DNA of 64,000 bases from CAYNKA01 sp964397655 (GTDB lineage Bacteria > Spirochaetota > Spirochaetia > DTKZ01), in assembly GCA_964397655.1 (NCBI GenBank), contig CAYNKA010000010.1, forward strand, positions 62,001-126,000. The letters are read 5' to 3'. The notes beneath the pieces were generated by a model. It had not been told where the DNA came from. It made no database searches and worked only from the letters and a program-made list of their open reading frames with translations. Position 1 is the first letter of the stretch. Every line of letters begins with the position of its first letter. Below, in pieces: positions 15,785 to 24,004 of this stretch. Made by a program: the position numbers and the translations under genes.

Positions 15785-16306
15785 TCAGGCAAGTAGGAAC
15801 GGCGTACACCATGAAGAAACCACCAGCTTCAGGGCAGGATTCGGTTCTTCGATAATCCAGTAATCACAGTTCCGAAGATAGCTGACTCCGTTATATAAAT
15901 ATTCCCAAGGATAGCTTACGATACCGGCACGGATCGGATTCTCGGCTATGTAACAGAAGGTATGGATGAATTCTCTAAACCCATCCACGATCCTGCTTTT
16001 AAAACGGTCGTACCAGACGTGCCCGTGCCAGCCGATTCGTTTGTTGTAACGCAGAGCAAACACCGACAAAATCCATTGCAATATCTTCGAAAGATTTTCA
16101 CCTTTCCCAGGTGTCAGAAGAAAATGGATATGATTGCTCATAATGCAGAAATTTTGGATAGTAAAGCGAAATCGGCCTTTCGCCCTTCGTACGACATCCA
16201 TGAACATGGATTTTATCTCGTTGGAATTCATGATGAACTCCTGCCGATTGGCCCGTGCGACGACATGATACATGCCGCCTTCGATAAGGATACGTGGTTT
16301 TCTCAT
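15785..16306 (-). CDS. REP-associated tyrosine transposase (RAYT, Y1/TnpA_REP family)
   Basis: A 173-residue single-stranded-DNA transposase of the IS200-like Y1 class. Visible features: the family N-terminus MRKPRILIEGGMYHVVARANRQEF, split by a strand; the HUH metal motif as SNHIHFLL; and the catalytic tyrosine in the stretch FCYIAENPIRAG. RAYT proteins nick and move or copy short repeated extragenic sequences rather than a full insertion sequence. The start at 16306 is preferred over 16318 because it matches the family N-terminus. The gene is more AT-rich than its neighbours and is flanked on both sides by GGGGACGGAGG repeats in opposite orientations, which suggests they are its substrate. 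The frame appears intact. Confidence 0.85.
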   Translation of the reverse strand: MRKPRILIEGGMYHVVARANRQEFIMNSNEIKSMFMDVVRRAKGRFRFTIQNFCIMSNHIHFLLTPGKGENLSKILQWILSVFALRYNKRIGWHGHVWYDRFKSRIVDGFREFIHTFCYIAENPIRAGIVSYPWEYLYNGVSYLRNCDYWIIEEPNPALKLVVSSWCTPFLLA

Positions 16307-16367
16307 ACCCCATTCCACATCGGGATTTGCCCTGTTGATTCAGTCGTATTAGCCCACATCCTACTTT

Positions 16368-16438
16368 CCTCCGTCCCCGACCCCCAGCCCCCAGCGTCGC
16401 CTTCAGCATCCTCCATCTTCCGACCTTCCTCCGTCCCC
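16368..16438 (-). repeat. Two GGGGACGGAGG repeats (right cluster)
   Basis: Exact minus-strand copies at 16368-16378 and 16428-16438, upstream of the RAYT gene and opposite in orientation to the left cluster. The rest of 16307-16527 is intergenic with no gene I can support. Confidence 0.75.
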
Positions 16439-16527
16439 CTCCCTCGTCCTCTCCGCGTCACGCCACAGGCAAACGGGCTGTACGGCCGATCAACCGCCGT
16501 ATAATCATGGATTTTCACCCCTCCCGA

Positions 16528-16556
16528 TTGACCTTCGCCCCGAGCTGTACTAACCT
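16528..16556 (+). promoter_or_regulatory. Possible promoter for the hisD-like/folC genes
   Basis: TTGACC (16528-16533), 17-base spacer, TAACCT (16551-16556). The -10 match is weak, but the inferred start near 16563 leaves room for AAGGAG (16566-16571) and the GTG start at 16582. Confidence 0.35.
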
Positions 16557-16581
16557 TGAGAATCCAAGGAGAATCCTTAGA

Positions 16582-17895
16582 GTGGAAATCAAGGTCTGGA
16601 AGAAGCTCTCCGAAACGGAAAAGAGACGGCTGCTTTCCCGCTCGGAAACGGATATCGGCGAAGCCGAGGCACTCGTGCGTCCCGTCATAGATGGAGTAAA
16701 GGCCCGAGGCGATGCAGCCCTCCGGGAATACACCAAAGAATTCGACAAGACTGACTTGAACGGACTGCCGCTCGCGGCAACCGAAACGGAAAAGGACGCA
16801 GCTGAACGAACACTTTCGCCCGAGGTGAAGGAAGCCCTTCGGTACGCGATCGACAACGTGAGGCGATACCACGAACACCAGAAGCCGGGCCCGATGAGCT
16901 TCACCGAGATCAGCCCCGGAATCTTCGCGGGTGAGCGAGCCTCTCCGATAGCCTCCGCCGGGCTCTACGTCCCCAGGGGCCGGGGGAGCTTTCCCTCCAT
17001 GCTCTACATGCTCGCGATCCCGGCGGTCGTGGCGGGCGTGGAACGCATCTGCGTCGTCACGCCCCCGAACCCGGACGGAAGCGTGGATCCCGCCTGCCTC
17101 TACGCGGCACGATTGGTCGGCGTCCGCGAGGTCTTCAGGGTCGGAGGGGCGCAGGCCGTAGCGGCGCTCGCCTACGGCACCGAGTCGGTCATCAAGGTAG
17201 ACAAGATCGTCGGACCGGGAAGCCGCTTTGTCACCGCGGCGAAGCGGATCCTCTCCTCGGTTGTGGACGTCGGCCTGCCCGCCGGCCCTTCGGAGTCGGT
17301 CGTCCTCGCGGACGCAGGAGCGGACCCGAACCTCGTGGTCCTCGACCTCCTCATCGAGGCGGAGCACGGCTCCGACTCCTCGGCAATCCTCGTGACTTCG
17401 GACCGAAGGCTCGCGGAGGAGGTCGCCCGGCTCCTTCCCGCCTCGGTCGAGAGGCTGCCGGAGCCGCGCAGGACCTTCGCCCGCGACGTGTTCTCCGGGT
17501 ACGGCGGAATCGTCCTCGCGGACTCCGTCGAGGAGGCGGCCGGGATCGTGAACGAGTTCGCGCCCGAGCACCTCCAGATCCAAGGGAGGGAGCCGTTCGC
17601 AGTGCTTCCGCTCGTCAGGAACGCGGGGGAGATCCTCCTCGGCTCCACTACGCCTTTCAGCCTCGCGAACTACGCCGCCGGGGCCAACGCTGTCCTCCCC
17701 ACCGGAGGCAGGGCCAGAACCTTTTCGGCGGTCTCGGTCCGCGACTTCACGAAACATTCCTCGGTCGTGCACGTGACCGCCTCCGGATTCGGCGAAATCC
17801 GGAAGCACGTCACAGCCCTCGCCGACTACGAAGGCTTCGCCGCCCACGCCGATGCGCTGAAGAAGCGAGACGAAAGCGGTTCCTTCCGCCCCTGA
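16582..17895 (+). CDS. Histidinol dehydrogenase family protein with altered metal-site residues
   Basis: A 437-residue HisD-fold NAD-dependent dehydrogenase. Conserved features include LYVPRG, GSRFVTAAKR, GPSES and the catalytic pair in FAPEHLQ (Glu326/His327 of E. coli). At the zinc site the usual Gln-Ala-Glu-His reads EAEH, and the usual GDY-x2-GxNHVLPT reads ANYAAGANAVLPT, so Gln259, Asp360 and His367 of E. coli are replaced by Glu, Asn and Ala; His419 is kept (EGFAAH). It stands next to folC with no histidine genes, so a related polyol or amino-alcohol oxidation is as likely as histidine synthesis. The GTG start has AAGGAG upstream (16566-16571); an earlier ATG at 16507 would add 25 residues without family similarity. 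Confidence 0.8.
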   Translation: MEIKVWKKLSETEKRRLLSRSETDIGEAEALVRPVIDGVKARGDAALREYTKEFDKTDLNGLPLAATETEKDAAERTLSPEVKEALRYAIDNVRRYHEHQKPGPMSFTEISPGIFAGERASPIASAGLYVPRGRGSFPSMLYMLAIPAVVAGVERICVVTPPNPDGSVDPACLYAARLVGVREVFRVGGAQAVAALAYGTESVIKVDKIVGPGSRFVTAAKRILSSVVDVGLPAGPSESVVLADAGADPNLVVLDLLIEAEHGSDSSAILVTSDRRLAEEVARLLPASVERLPEPRRTFARDVFSGYGGIVLADSVEEAAGIVNEFAPEHLQIQGREPFAVLPLVRNAGEILLGSTTPFSLANYAAGANAVLPTGGRARTFSAVSVRDFTKHSSVVHVTASGFGEIRKHVTALADYEGFAAHADALKKRDESGSFRP

Positions 17896-17915
17896 CACGA
17901 AAAGAGACCCGAACC

Positions 17916-19238
17916 ATGATCGAGAACCTTCGAGAGGCTTTCGCCTACATCGAAAGCTTCGCCCACTTCGAGAAAAAGGCCTTCGACCTGCGCTTCATCC
18001 GACTCGACAGGATGGAAAAACTGCTCAGTCTTTACGGCGATCCGCATCGCTCGTACCGCACCATCCACGTAGCCGGCTCCAAGGGAAAGGGTTCGACCTC
18101 CGCCTTTCTCGCCTCCATCCTCGGCGAGGCCGGATTCAAGCCGGGCCTCTACACATCCCCTCACCTCGTCTCGTACAAGGAGAGGATCACGGTCGCGGGC
18201 GACGATGTCGACGACGGGCTCTTCGTCCGGTTCATCGAGGAAATTCGACAGACCTTGGAAAGGATGTCTCCATCGGAATTCCCGGGCGGGGAGTACCCGA
18301 CGACCTTCGAACTCCTCACCTGCCTCGGCTTCCTGATCTTCCGGGAACTGGGCTGCGACTGGGCCGTCCTCGAAACCGGCATGGGCGGCAGGCTCGACGC
18401 CACGAACGTCGTAGTTCCGGAAGCCTCGGTTCTCACTCCCATCGAACTCGAGCATACCGAATACCTGGGAAACACCCTCGCGGAAATTGCGGGCGAGAAG
18501 GCCGGGATAATCAAACCAGGCGTCCCGGTCTTCGTGAGCTCCCAGCCGGAGGAGGCTCTCGCGGTATTCCGTTCGCACGCGGAGAGTAAAGGCTGTGCTC
18601 TTCATGCCCTCCCCGAGGAGACGAAGGAATTCCATTGCCGTACGACCTTGACGGGGACCGACCTCGACTTCTCGTGGAAGAACGGGGCGGGAGGAGGACT
18701 CCGCGCCTCGCTCCGCCTGCTCGGCGAGGTACAGGCCGAGAACGCCGCCCTCGCGGCGCTTACCCTGCGCACGATCCTCCCCGGCATCTCGCGCGAGGTC
18801 CTGGAACGCGGCGCCGAGCACGCTTTCATTCCCGGCCGACTGCAGAGGATAGAGGAACGCCCCGCGGTCTACGTCGACGGTTCGCACACTCCTTATTCGG
18901 TCACCCGCCTCATCCATTCCTTTCTTGAAATCCACCCCGAGCCGGACACCCTGCTCATCGGAATCGTGGCGGGAAAACGTCACCGCGAGATGGCCGAGAT
19001 CCTCTGCCCTAAATTCCGCTCCGTCATCGTTACGACTCCGGGGACCTTCAAGGCGAGCGATCCCCGGGAGGTCTGGGAATCATGCAGGACCTTCAATCCA
19101 GGCGCCCGACTCGTTCTCGATCCTCGTGAGGCTCTCGCCGCCGCCAAACGGGGCCTCGCGTCCCCGGACGGCCCCATCCTGGTGACGGGATCCTTCTACA
19201 TGGCAGGAGAAATCCTCAAACTGTACGAGGAGTCCTAA
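17916..19238 (+). CDS. folC: Folylpolyglutamate synthase/dihydrofolate synthase
   Basis: A 440-residue Mur-ligase-fold enzyme that adds glutamate to folates (and in many bacteria also joins dihydropteroate to glutamate). The ATP loop HVAGSKGKGST lies near residue 51, followed by TSPHLVSYKERI, the LETGMGGRLDATN segment, EHTEYLG and GEKAGI. The C-terminal domain has YVDGSHTPYS where most FolC proteins have DGAHNP, a small deviation at the folate/ATP cleft. It follows the hisD-like gene by 20 bases and is probably co-transcribed. The ATG is preceded by AAAAGAGA as a modest ribosome binding site. Confidence 0.92.
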   Translation: MIENLREAFAYIESFAHFEKKAFDLRFIRLDRMEKLLSLYGDPHRSYRTIHVAGSKGKGSTSAFLASILGEAGFKPGLYTSPHLVSYKERITVAGDDVDDGLFVRFIEEIRQTLERMSPSEFPGGEYPTTFELLTCLGFLIFRELGCDWAVLETGMGGRLDATNVVVPEASVLTPIELEHTEYLGNTLAEIAGEKAGIIKPGVPVFVSSQPEEALAVFRSHAESKGCALHALPEETKEFHCRTTLTGTDLDFSWKNGAGGGLRASLRLLGEVQAENAALAALTLRTILPGISREVLERGAEHAFIPGRLQRIEERPAVYVDGSHTPYSVTRLIHSFLEIHPEPDTLLIGIVAGKRHREMAEILCPKFRSVIVTTPGTFKASDPREVWESCRTFNPGARLVLDPREALAAAKRGLASPDGPILVTGSFYMAGEILKLYEES

Positions 19239-19346
19239 CGCCGAACCTCCGGGACGGCGGAACGAGGGCTTGCCCCTTCATCGCTTTTCCTCACCGTATG
19301 CAAAATTCCGATCTTGGGCTATTATCGCAGTGGAGGAGGAATCGAT

Positions 19347-20219
19347 ATGCCGACCATTCGAAATCGAAACATCGAAGTTGCCGCCAAGACCAAGGGGGCC
19401 GAGCTTTCCGGCATCAGGACCGCCGACGGAGTCGAATACCTCTGGCAGGCCGATCCGGCTTTCTGGCCCCGGCAATCCCCCCTGCTCTTCCCGATCGTAG
19501 GGAACCTTCCCGGAAAGACCTATTCCTACGGCGGGAAGACCTACGCACTGGACAACCACGGATTCATCAAGGCGAAGGAATTCCGGATCGTCGAGGAACA
19601 GCCCGAATCCATGCTTTTCGAATCCCGGAGCGACGCGGAGACCCTCGAAATCTATCCGTTCAGTTACCGGATATCCGTCGGGTACGCGGTGAAGGGCAGC
19701 ACGCTCTCCGTCGGCTGGGCGGTGAAGAACGAGGACGACAAGGCCATGCCTTTTTCGATCGGAGCCCATCCCGCGTTCCGGGCTCCCCTCGTGAGCGGAG
19801 AAACGCGCGAGGATTACGATCTCCTCTTCGAAAAAAAGGAGACCGCCCTCAGGCACTTCCTCACTCCGGCGAACGTCCTCTCCGGCGAGACCGGCCCCTT
19901 CCTCGAGGGAAAGGACAGGATTCGAGTCACGCCCGACCTTTTCGAGCGCGGCGCCGTCGTGCTCAAGGACCACGAGTCCCGGAGCGTGACCCTGAAAAGC
20001 GGGAAAACGGGGAGATACGTCAAGGTGGACTTCGAGGGCTTTCCCTACCTCGGCATCTGGTCCCCGAAAGGAGACTCCACGCCCTTCGTGTGCATCGAAC
20101 CCTGGTACGGAGTCATGCCGCTCGAAAATTCGACCCAGGACATCACCCGCAAGGAAGGCGTCCTGACCCTTAGTCCCGGTGAGACCTTCCGGGCCGAGTA
20201 CGGTATCACCGTAGGCTGA
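19347..20219 (+). CDS. Aldose 1-epimerase family protein (LacX-like)
   Basis: A 290-residue galactose-mutarotase-superfamily protein. The beta-sandwich family is recognised from FPIVGNLPG, the histidine in LDNHGFIK, the second histidine in SIGAHPAF and the acidic residue in CIEPWYG, which correspond to the sugar-binding and catalytic positions. It likely interconverts anomers of an aldose or phosphorylated sugar; the substrate is not known for the LacX branch. The start at 19347 is chosen over 19314 because GGAGGA lies at 19333-19338. It is followed after one base by the macro-domain gene. Confidence 0.87.
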   Translation: MPTIRNRNIEVAAKTKGAELSGIRTADGVEYLWQADPAFWPRQSPLLFPIVGNLPGKTYSYGGKTYALDNHGFIKAKEFRIVEEQPESMLFESRSDAETLEIYPFSYRISVGYAVKGSTLSVGWAVKNEDDKAMPFSIGAHPAFRAPLVSGETREDYDLLFEKKETALRHFLTPANVLSGETGPFLEGKDRIRVTPDLFERGAVVLKDHESRSVTLKSGKTGRYVKVDFEGFPYLGIWSPKGDSTPFVCIEPWYGVMPLENSTQDITRKEGVLTLSPGETFRAEYGITVG

Positions 20220-20220
20220 C

Positions 20221-20775
20221 ATGAAGGCGTATTTCGGAGGAAGGCTCAAGATCGAAACCGGAGACCTCACTGCGTCGCGGGTCGATGCGATCGTGAACGC
20301 GGCGAACTCATCCCTCATGGGCGGCGGCGGCGTGGACGGAGCTATCCACCGGGCCGGGGGACCGGAGATCCTCGAAGCCTGCCGCGAAATCCGAAGGAAG
20401 GACTATCCCGAAGGCCTGCCGGCGGGCAAGGCGGTAATGACCCCGGGAGGAAGGCTCCCGGCCCGCTGGGTCATCCATACGGTCGGTCCGGTCTGGCACG
20501 GCGGCGGGAGCGGAGAGGACGGCCTCCTCGCCGACGCCTACAGGAACTCCCTAGCCTTGGCCGAGGCGAAGGGACTGCACTCCGTTGCCTTCCCCGCGAT
20601 CTCCACCGGAATCTACGGCTTCCCCAAGGCGAGGGCGGCCTCGATCGTAGCGGGACTCCTCTCGGATTACTTCACATCCGCTCCAGTGCTCGGGGAAATC
20701 CGCCTCGTATTCTATTCCCGGGCCGACGCCGAGATGTTCATCCGAACCGCCGATCCCGTCCTTGCCGGAGCCTGA
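20221..20775 (+). CDS. Macro-domain protein (O-acetyl-ADP-ribose deacetylase/ADP-ribosyl hydrolase type)
   Basis: A 184-residue single macro domain of the MacroD/YmdB class. Motifs: GDLTASRVDAIVNAANSSL with the substrate-contacting Asn-Ala-Ala-Asn, GGGGVDGAIHRAGG, the loop GKAVMTPGG, and PAISTGIYGFP. These proteins bind ADP-ribose and usually hydrolyse O-acetyl-ADP-ribose or mono-ADP-ribose from proteins or nucleic acids. One base separates it from the epimerase stop, and rqcH starts five bases after it, so the three genes probably share a message. No ADP-ribosyltransferase is visible nearby. Confidence 0.93.
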   Translation: MKAYFGGRLKIETGDLTASRVDAIVNAANSSLMGGGGVDGAIHRAGGPEILEACREIRRKDYPEGLPAGKAVMTPGGRLPARWVIHTVGPVWHGGGSGEDGLLADAYRNSLALAEAKGLHSVAFPAISTGIYGFPKARAASIVAGLLSDYFTSAPVLGEIRLVFYSRADAEMFIRTADPVLAGA

Positions 20776-20780
20776 CTGCC

Positions 20781-22217
20781 ATGTCACTCAACTGGAAAGA
20801 GATCGACCTCGTCCTATCGGAGCTTCCTCTCAGGGGAAGCCACATTCAGGACGTGAGACAGCCCGATTTCAAGAGTCTTCTCCTCGAGCTCTACCGGCCG
20901 GGAGACCCCTTCCTTCTCTACGCGAACCTTTCCCCCGAAGGCTGCAGGCTGCAGAAGCTCTCGCGTAAGCCGCGAACTCCGAAGACGGCCCAGCGTTTCG
21001 TCGAGTTCCTCCGTGCACGGGTCCGCGGAGGCAGGATCGCCGAGGCGCGGCAACTCGGAAGCGACAGGATCGTCAAGCTCGCGGTCATCCGGGGCGACGA
21101 GACCACCTTCCTCTACCTCAGGCTCTGGGGAGGCGCCTCCAACATCCTGGCGACGGAAGCCGACGGGACCATCCTCGACGCCTTCTACCGCAGACCGAAG
21201 CGCGGCGAGGAGACCGGAGGCCGCTACGATCCCGAGGCATCCGTGGCTCCCGCGAAGGAAGGCGCCGACGGAGCGAAGGTCTACGAGGTCCGTCCTCATC
21301 CCGAAGGCGAATCCTTCAACTCCTTCATCGAACGATTCTACGGCGAAAAAGAGAATAGCCTCCTCCGAAAACGCCTTATGGAGCAGATAGAGGCGAGATA
21401 CAGGACGCGTGAAGCGAAGCTTCAGGCGACCCTCCGGAGCCTCTCCCTCCGCAGGGATGACTACCGCACCCTCGAACGTTTCAAACGCTGGGGGGATCTC
21501 GTCATGGCGAACCTTCACGCGGTGAAGAAGGGCGACGGATGGCTCAGGGCCCTCGACTACGGGAACGACGGGTCCGAGGTTGACATCGAGCTCGATCCGT
21601 CCCTGGGGCCCTACGAGAACGCGGAAGCCTATTACCGGAAGTACAAGAAGGCGAAGGCAGGCCTCGACGTCGTGGAGGAGGAGATAGCCGTCCTCGAGAG
21701 GGAGGCGAAGCGGCTCGCCTTGCGGCTCGAGGAACTCGAAACCGAGGAGGACGTCGAGATCCTGCGGCAGGAGATCGGGAAGGACCGAGCCGTACGGAGC
21801 CAGGTCAAGGAGAAGAACGCTCCCCCCGGACTCAGGTTCGAATCCGGCGGTTTCACCATCCTGGTCGGCAGGTCTTCGGCCGAAAACGACGAACTCCTCC
21901 GCAGGCACGTCAGGGGCAACGATTTCTGGCTCCATACCAGGGACTGCCCCGGCGCCTACGTCTTCATCAAGGCGAAGCCCGGGAAATCGATCCCTCTCGA
22001 AACCCTGCTCGACGCCGGGAACCTCGCGGTGCATTACAGCAAGGCGAGGGCGTCGGGAAACGCGGAATTGTACTATACCCAGGTGAAGCATCTCAGGAGG
22101 GCGAAGGGCGAGAAAACCGGAACCGTGCTTCCCACCCACGAAAAGAACCTCGCGATCAGACTCGATCCGGTGAGGCTGGACCGCCTCGGGGGTGACTCGG
22201 AGGCGGGCGCAGACTAG
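20781..22217 (+). CDS. rqcH: Ribosome quality-control NFACT protein RqcH
   Basis: A 478-residue NFACT-family protein, the bacterial counterpart of Rqc2. It recognises stalled 50S-peptidyl-tRNA complexes and directs addition of C-terminal alanine tails. The N-terminal NFACT-N domain keeps the Asp-Arg pair in GSDRIVKL (about residues 93-94), followed by a helix-hairpin-helix region, a long coiled coil (about 195-345) and the C-terminal NFACT-R domain with NDFWLHTRDCPGAYV. The length is shorter than Bacillus RqcH (about 570), mainly in the middle. Its stop shares CTAG (22214-22217) with the convergent CheA-like gene, so the flagellar cluster ends against it with no spacer for a terminator. Confidence 0.9.
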   Translation: MSLNWKEIDLVLSELPLRGSHIQDVRQPDFKSLLLELYRPGDPFLLYANLSPEGCRLQKLSRKPRTPKTAQRFVEFLRARVRGGRIAEARQLGSDRIVKLAVIRGDETTFLYLRLWGGASNILATEADGTILDAFYRRPKRGEETGGRYDPEASVAPAKEGADGAKVYEVRPHPEGESFNSFIERFYGEKENSLLRKRLMEQIEARYRTREAKLQATLRSLSLRRDDYRTLERFKRWGDLVMANLHAVKKGDGWLRALDYGNDGSEVDIELDPSLGPYENAEAYYRKYKKAKAGLDVVEEEIAVLEREAKRLALRLEELETEEDVEILRQEIGKDRAVRSQVKEKNAPPGLRFESGGFTILVGRSSAENDELLRRHVRGNDFWLHTRDCPGAYVFIKAKPGKSIPLETLLDAGNLAVHYSKARASGNAELYYTQVKHLRRAKGEKTGTVLPTHEKNLAIRLDPVRLDRLGGDSEAGAD

Positions 22218-24004
22218 AGCGAAAGCAGGGCCGCGACAGAGGGCAGGACGTCGCGGGCCGCGGCCCGGGTTTCCTCCCCGACTTCCTTCGCATAGAATAT
22301 CCTCGGTCTTCCCGAGCGGTCGCGGTACAGTATGCCGACGCCGTCTTCCGCCCCGTCCCCGGGAACGTTCACGGGATAGGAGGTCCCGCCCACCCGGTAC
22401 GAGAAACCCTTGTCGGTCTTGACAGCCGCCTCTCGGTAGAACGGGAAAATCTCCTCGACGAGTTCCTTGGGGAAGAGGAAGGATCTTCCGTCGGCGGCTT
22501 TCGCGTCGAAGACGGGGAACTTCACGTCCTCTTCACGGAAAGATACGGTGAAGATTGTTCCTTTCGCCGATTCCGACACGAGGCCGAGCCTGCCTCCCAA
22601 GGAGGATTCGACGATGCCCTTGACGATGTCGAGTCCGACCCCGCGGCCGGAAACCGCGGACGCGTTCTCCCGCGTGGAGAAACCCGGCAGGGTGAGGCAG
22701 GTGATGAGATCGGCACCTTCGGGCAGTTCAAGCCCGAGAGCCGTCGCCGCCGCTCGGATCTCCTCGAGCTTTATTCCCCTACCGTCGTCAGCGACCCTGA
22801 TGACGGAGACGCCGTCCTTGATCTTCGCCTCCAGGACGATCCGTCCTTCCATGGTCTTGCCCGCGTCGACCCGTTCCTCGGGAGATTCTATCCCGTGGTC
22901 CATGCCGTTCCGTATGAGATGGAGAAGGATTTCGCTGAGCGCGTCGAACACGCGGGGAGACAGCAGTGCTCCGAGATCTCCCCTGGTTTCGACCTTGATC
23001 CTTTTGCCGAGCTTCGTCGCGAGGTCCTCGGCGACCCGCTTCGCCTTCTCGAACGCCAGGGAACAGGGAAGGCCGACGTATCCGAGCAGGCGATCCCTGA
23101 TCGAGCCGAGAACGACTTCCGCCGGGCCTCCCGCCTTTCCCCTTCCCGAGGCTTCCGACCAAAGGCAGGAAACGAGGAACGTCGACGCCTCGAGAACGGA
23201 AAAATCCGTCGAAACGCTCTTCCTCTCCCCCCTCCGATACCTCGGGAACTTCAGCTCCTTCCTCCGGGCCTCGTGGTCCCTCACGGTCACGGCCTCCGCT
23301 CCGAGGAAGTCTTCGAACGAAAGCTCGCGGAGTTCGAGACCCTCGATCTGGTCCACGTCGAGGAGTCTCCTGACGGCGTCCCCGTCCCTCCGGCAGGTCA
23401 AGACGACGGACACCGAACGGACGTCGCCCTTCTTGAGCCTTTCCAGAGGCGGAATGACGCGGATAACGTTGGTGTGGAGCTCGAGGTTGTTCACGACGAG
23501 ATAGAGCCTGGGGAAAGGCATGGGTTCAGCCGCACCGACCGAGGCGTCGAGCCGTAACAGCCTTTCCCCCCTCTCGCGCGCCTCCTTGAGCACCACCCGC
23601 TCGAAACCGTTCGGAACGAAGGTTCCCTCGCCGTCGTCCGCCCCCGGAGCGGCCTGAGGGGCGGTCTCTATCCCGAGCGACCTGAGGATCGGCCCGAGAT
23701 CGCGGTCGAGCGAGAGGAAGACGTCCTTTAACCTTTCGATTTCGCTGTCGGCCAGAGGGAGCTGTCTGGAACGCGCCGAAGCGAGGATCGATTCCATGGT
23801 CTCGGAATGCCGGACGAGTCCGGTATAGCCCAGGAAAGAAGCTTCGGACTTGAGCGAATGAACGTGTCTGAAGCACCTGTTCACGAGCTCCGCGTCGTAC
23901 TGCTTCTTGTCGAATGAACCGAAGAGAAGACGGAGGGATTCCATGATCTTCCCCGCGTCCGCCCTGAAGAGATTCCTCAGCTCCCCGTCGTTCGTCGCTT
24001 TCAT
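22214..24004 (-). CDS. CheA-like kinase: Hpt domain plus HATPase, no receiver
   Basis: A 596-residue protein arranged like a reduced CheA. An N-terminal Hpt helix bundle carries the phospho-acceptor His49 in HSLKSEAS. A middle region of unknown fold follows (about 160-290), then a CheA-type ATPase: N box in ILLHLIRNGMDHGI, G1 in VADDGRGI, G2 in SGRGVGLDIVKGIV. A C-terminal CheW-like part ends the chain. It has no receiver domain and no response-regulator or chemoreceptor gene beside it. It overlaps the J-domain/HEAT gene by four bases (ATGA), so it is translated with the Hsp70 pair. It may phosphorylate CheY or an unlinked regulator; its input is unknown. Confidence 0.8.
   Translation of the reverse strand: MKATNDGELRNLFRADAGKIMESLRLLFGSFDKKQYDAELVNRCFRHVHSLKSEASFLGYTGLVRHSETMESILASARSRQLPLADSEIERLKDVFLSLDRDLGPILRSLGIETAPQAAPGADDGEGTFVPNGFERVVLKEARERGERLLRLDASVGAAEPMPFPRLYLVVNNLELHTNVIRVIPPLERLKKGDVRSVSVVLTCRRDGDAVRRLLDVDQIEGLELRELSFEDFLGAEAVTVRDHEARRKELKFPRYRRGERKSVSTDFSVLEASTFLVSCLWSEASGRGKAGGPAEVVLGSIRDRLLGYVGLPCSLAFEKAKRVAEDLATKLGKRIKVETRGDLGALLSPRVFDALSEILLHLIRNGMDHGIESPEERVDAGKTMEGRIVLEAKIKDGVSVIRVADDGRGIKLEEIRAAATALGLELPEGADLITCLTLPGFSTRENASAVSGRGVGLDIVKGIVESSLGGRLGLVSESAKGTIFTVSFREEDVKFPVFDAKAADGRSFLFPKELVEEIFPFYREAAVKTDKGFSYRVGGTSYPVNVPGDGAEDGVGILYRDRSGRPRIFYAKEVGEETRAAARDVLPSVAALLSL

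Noticed and set aside
15962..16504. 180-codon plus-strand frame
   Set aside because: Antisense of the RAYT gene, whose HUH and Tyr motifs are clear.
16303..17898. Large minus-strand frame opposite the hisD-like gene
   Set aside because: The plus strand encodes a full HisD-fold protein; the antisense product is unrecognisable.
19240..19262. Weak GC hairpin after folC considered as terminator
   Set aside because: Only about 5 bp of stem and no T tract.
19320..19325. TATTAT as a -10 box for the aldose epimerase gene
   Set aside because: No acceptable -35 at 16-18 bases; read-through from folC is as likely.
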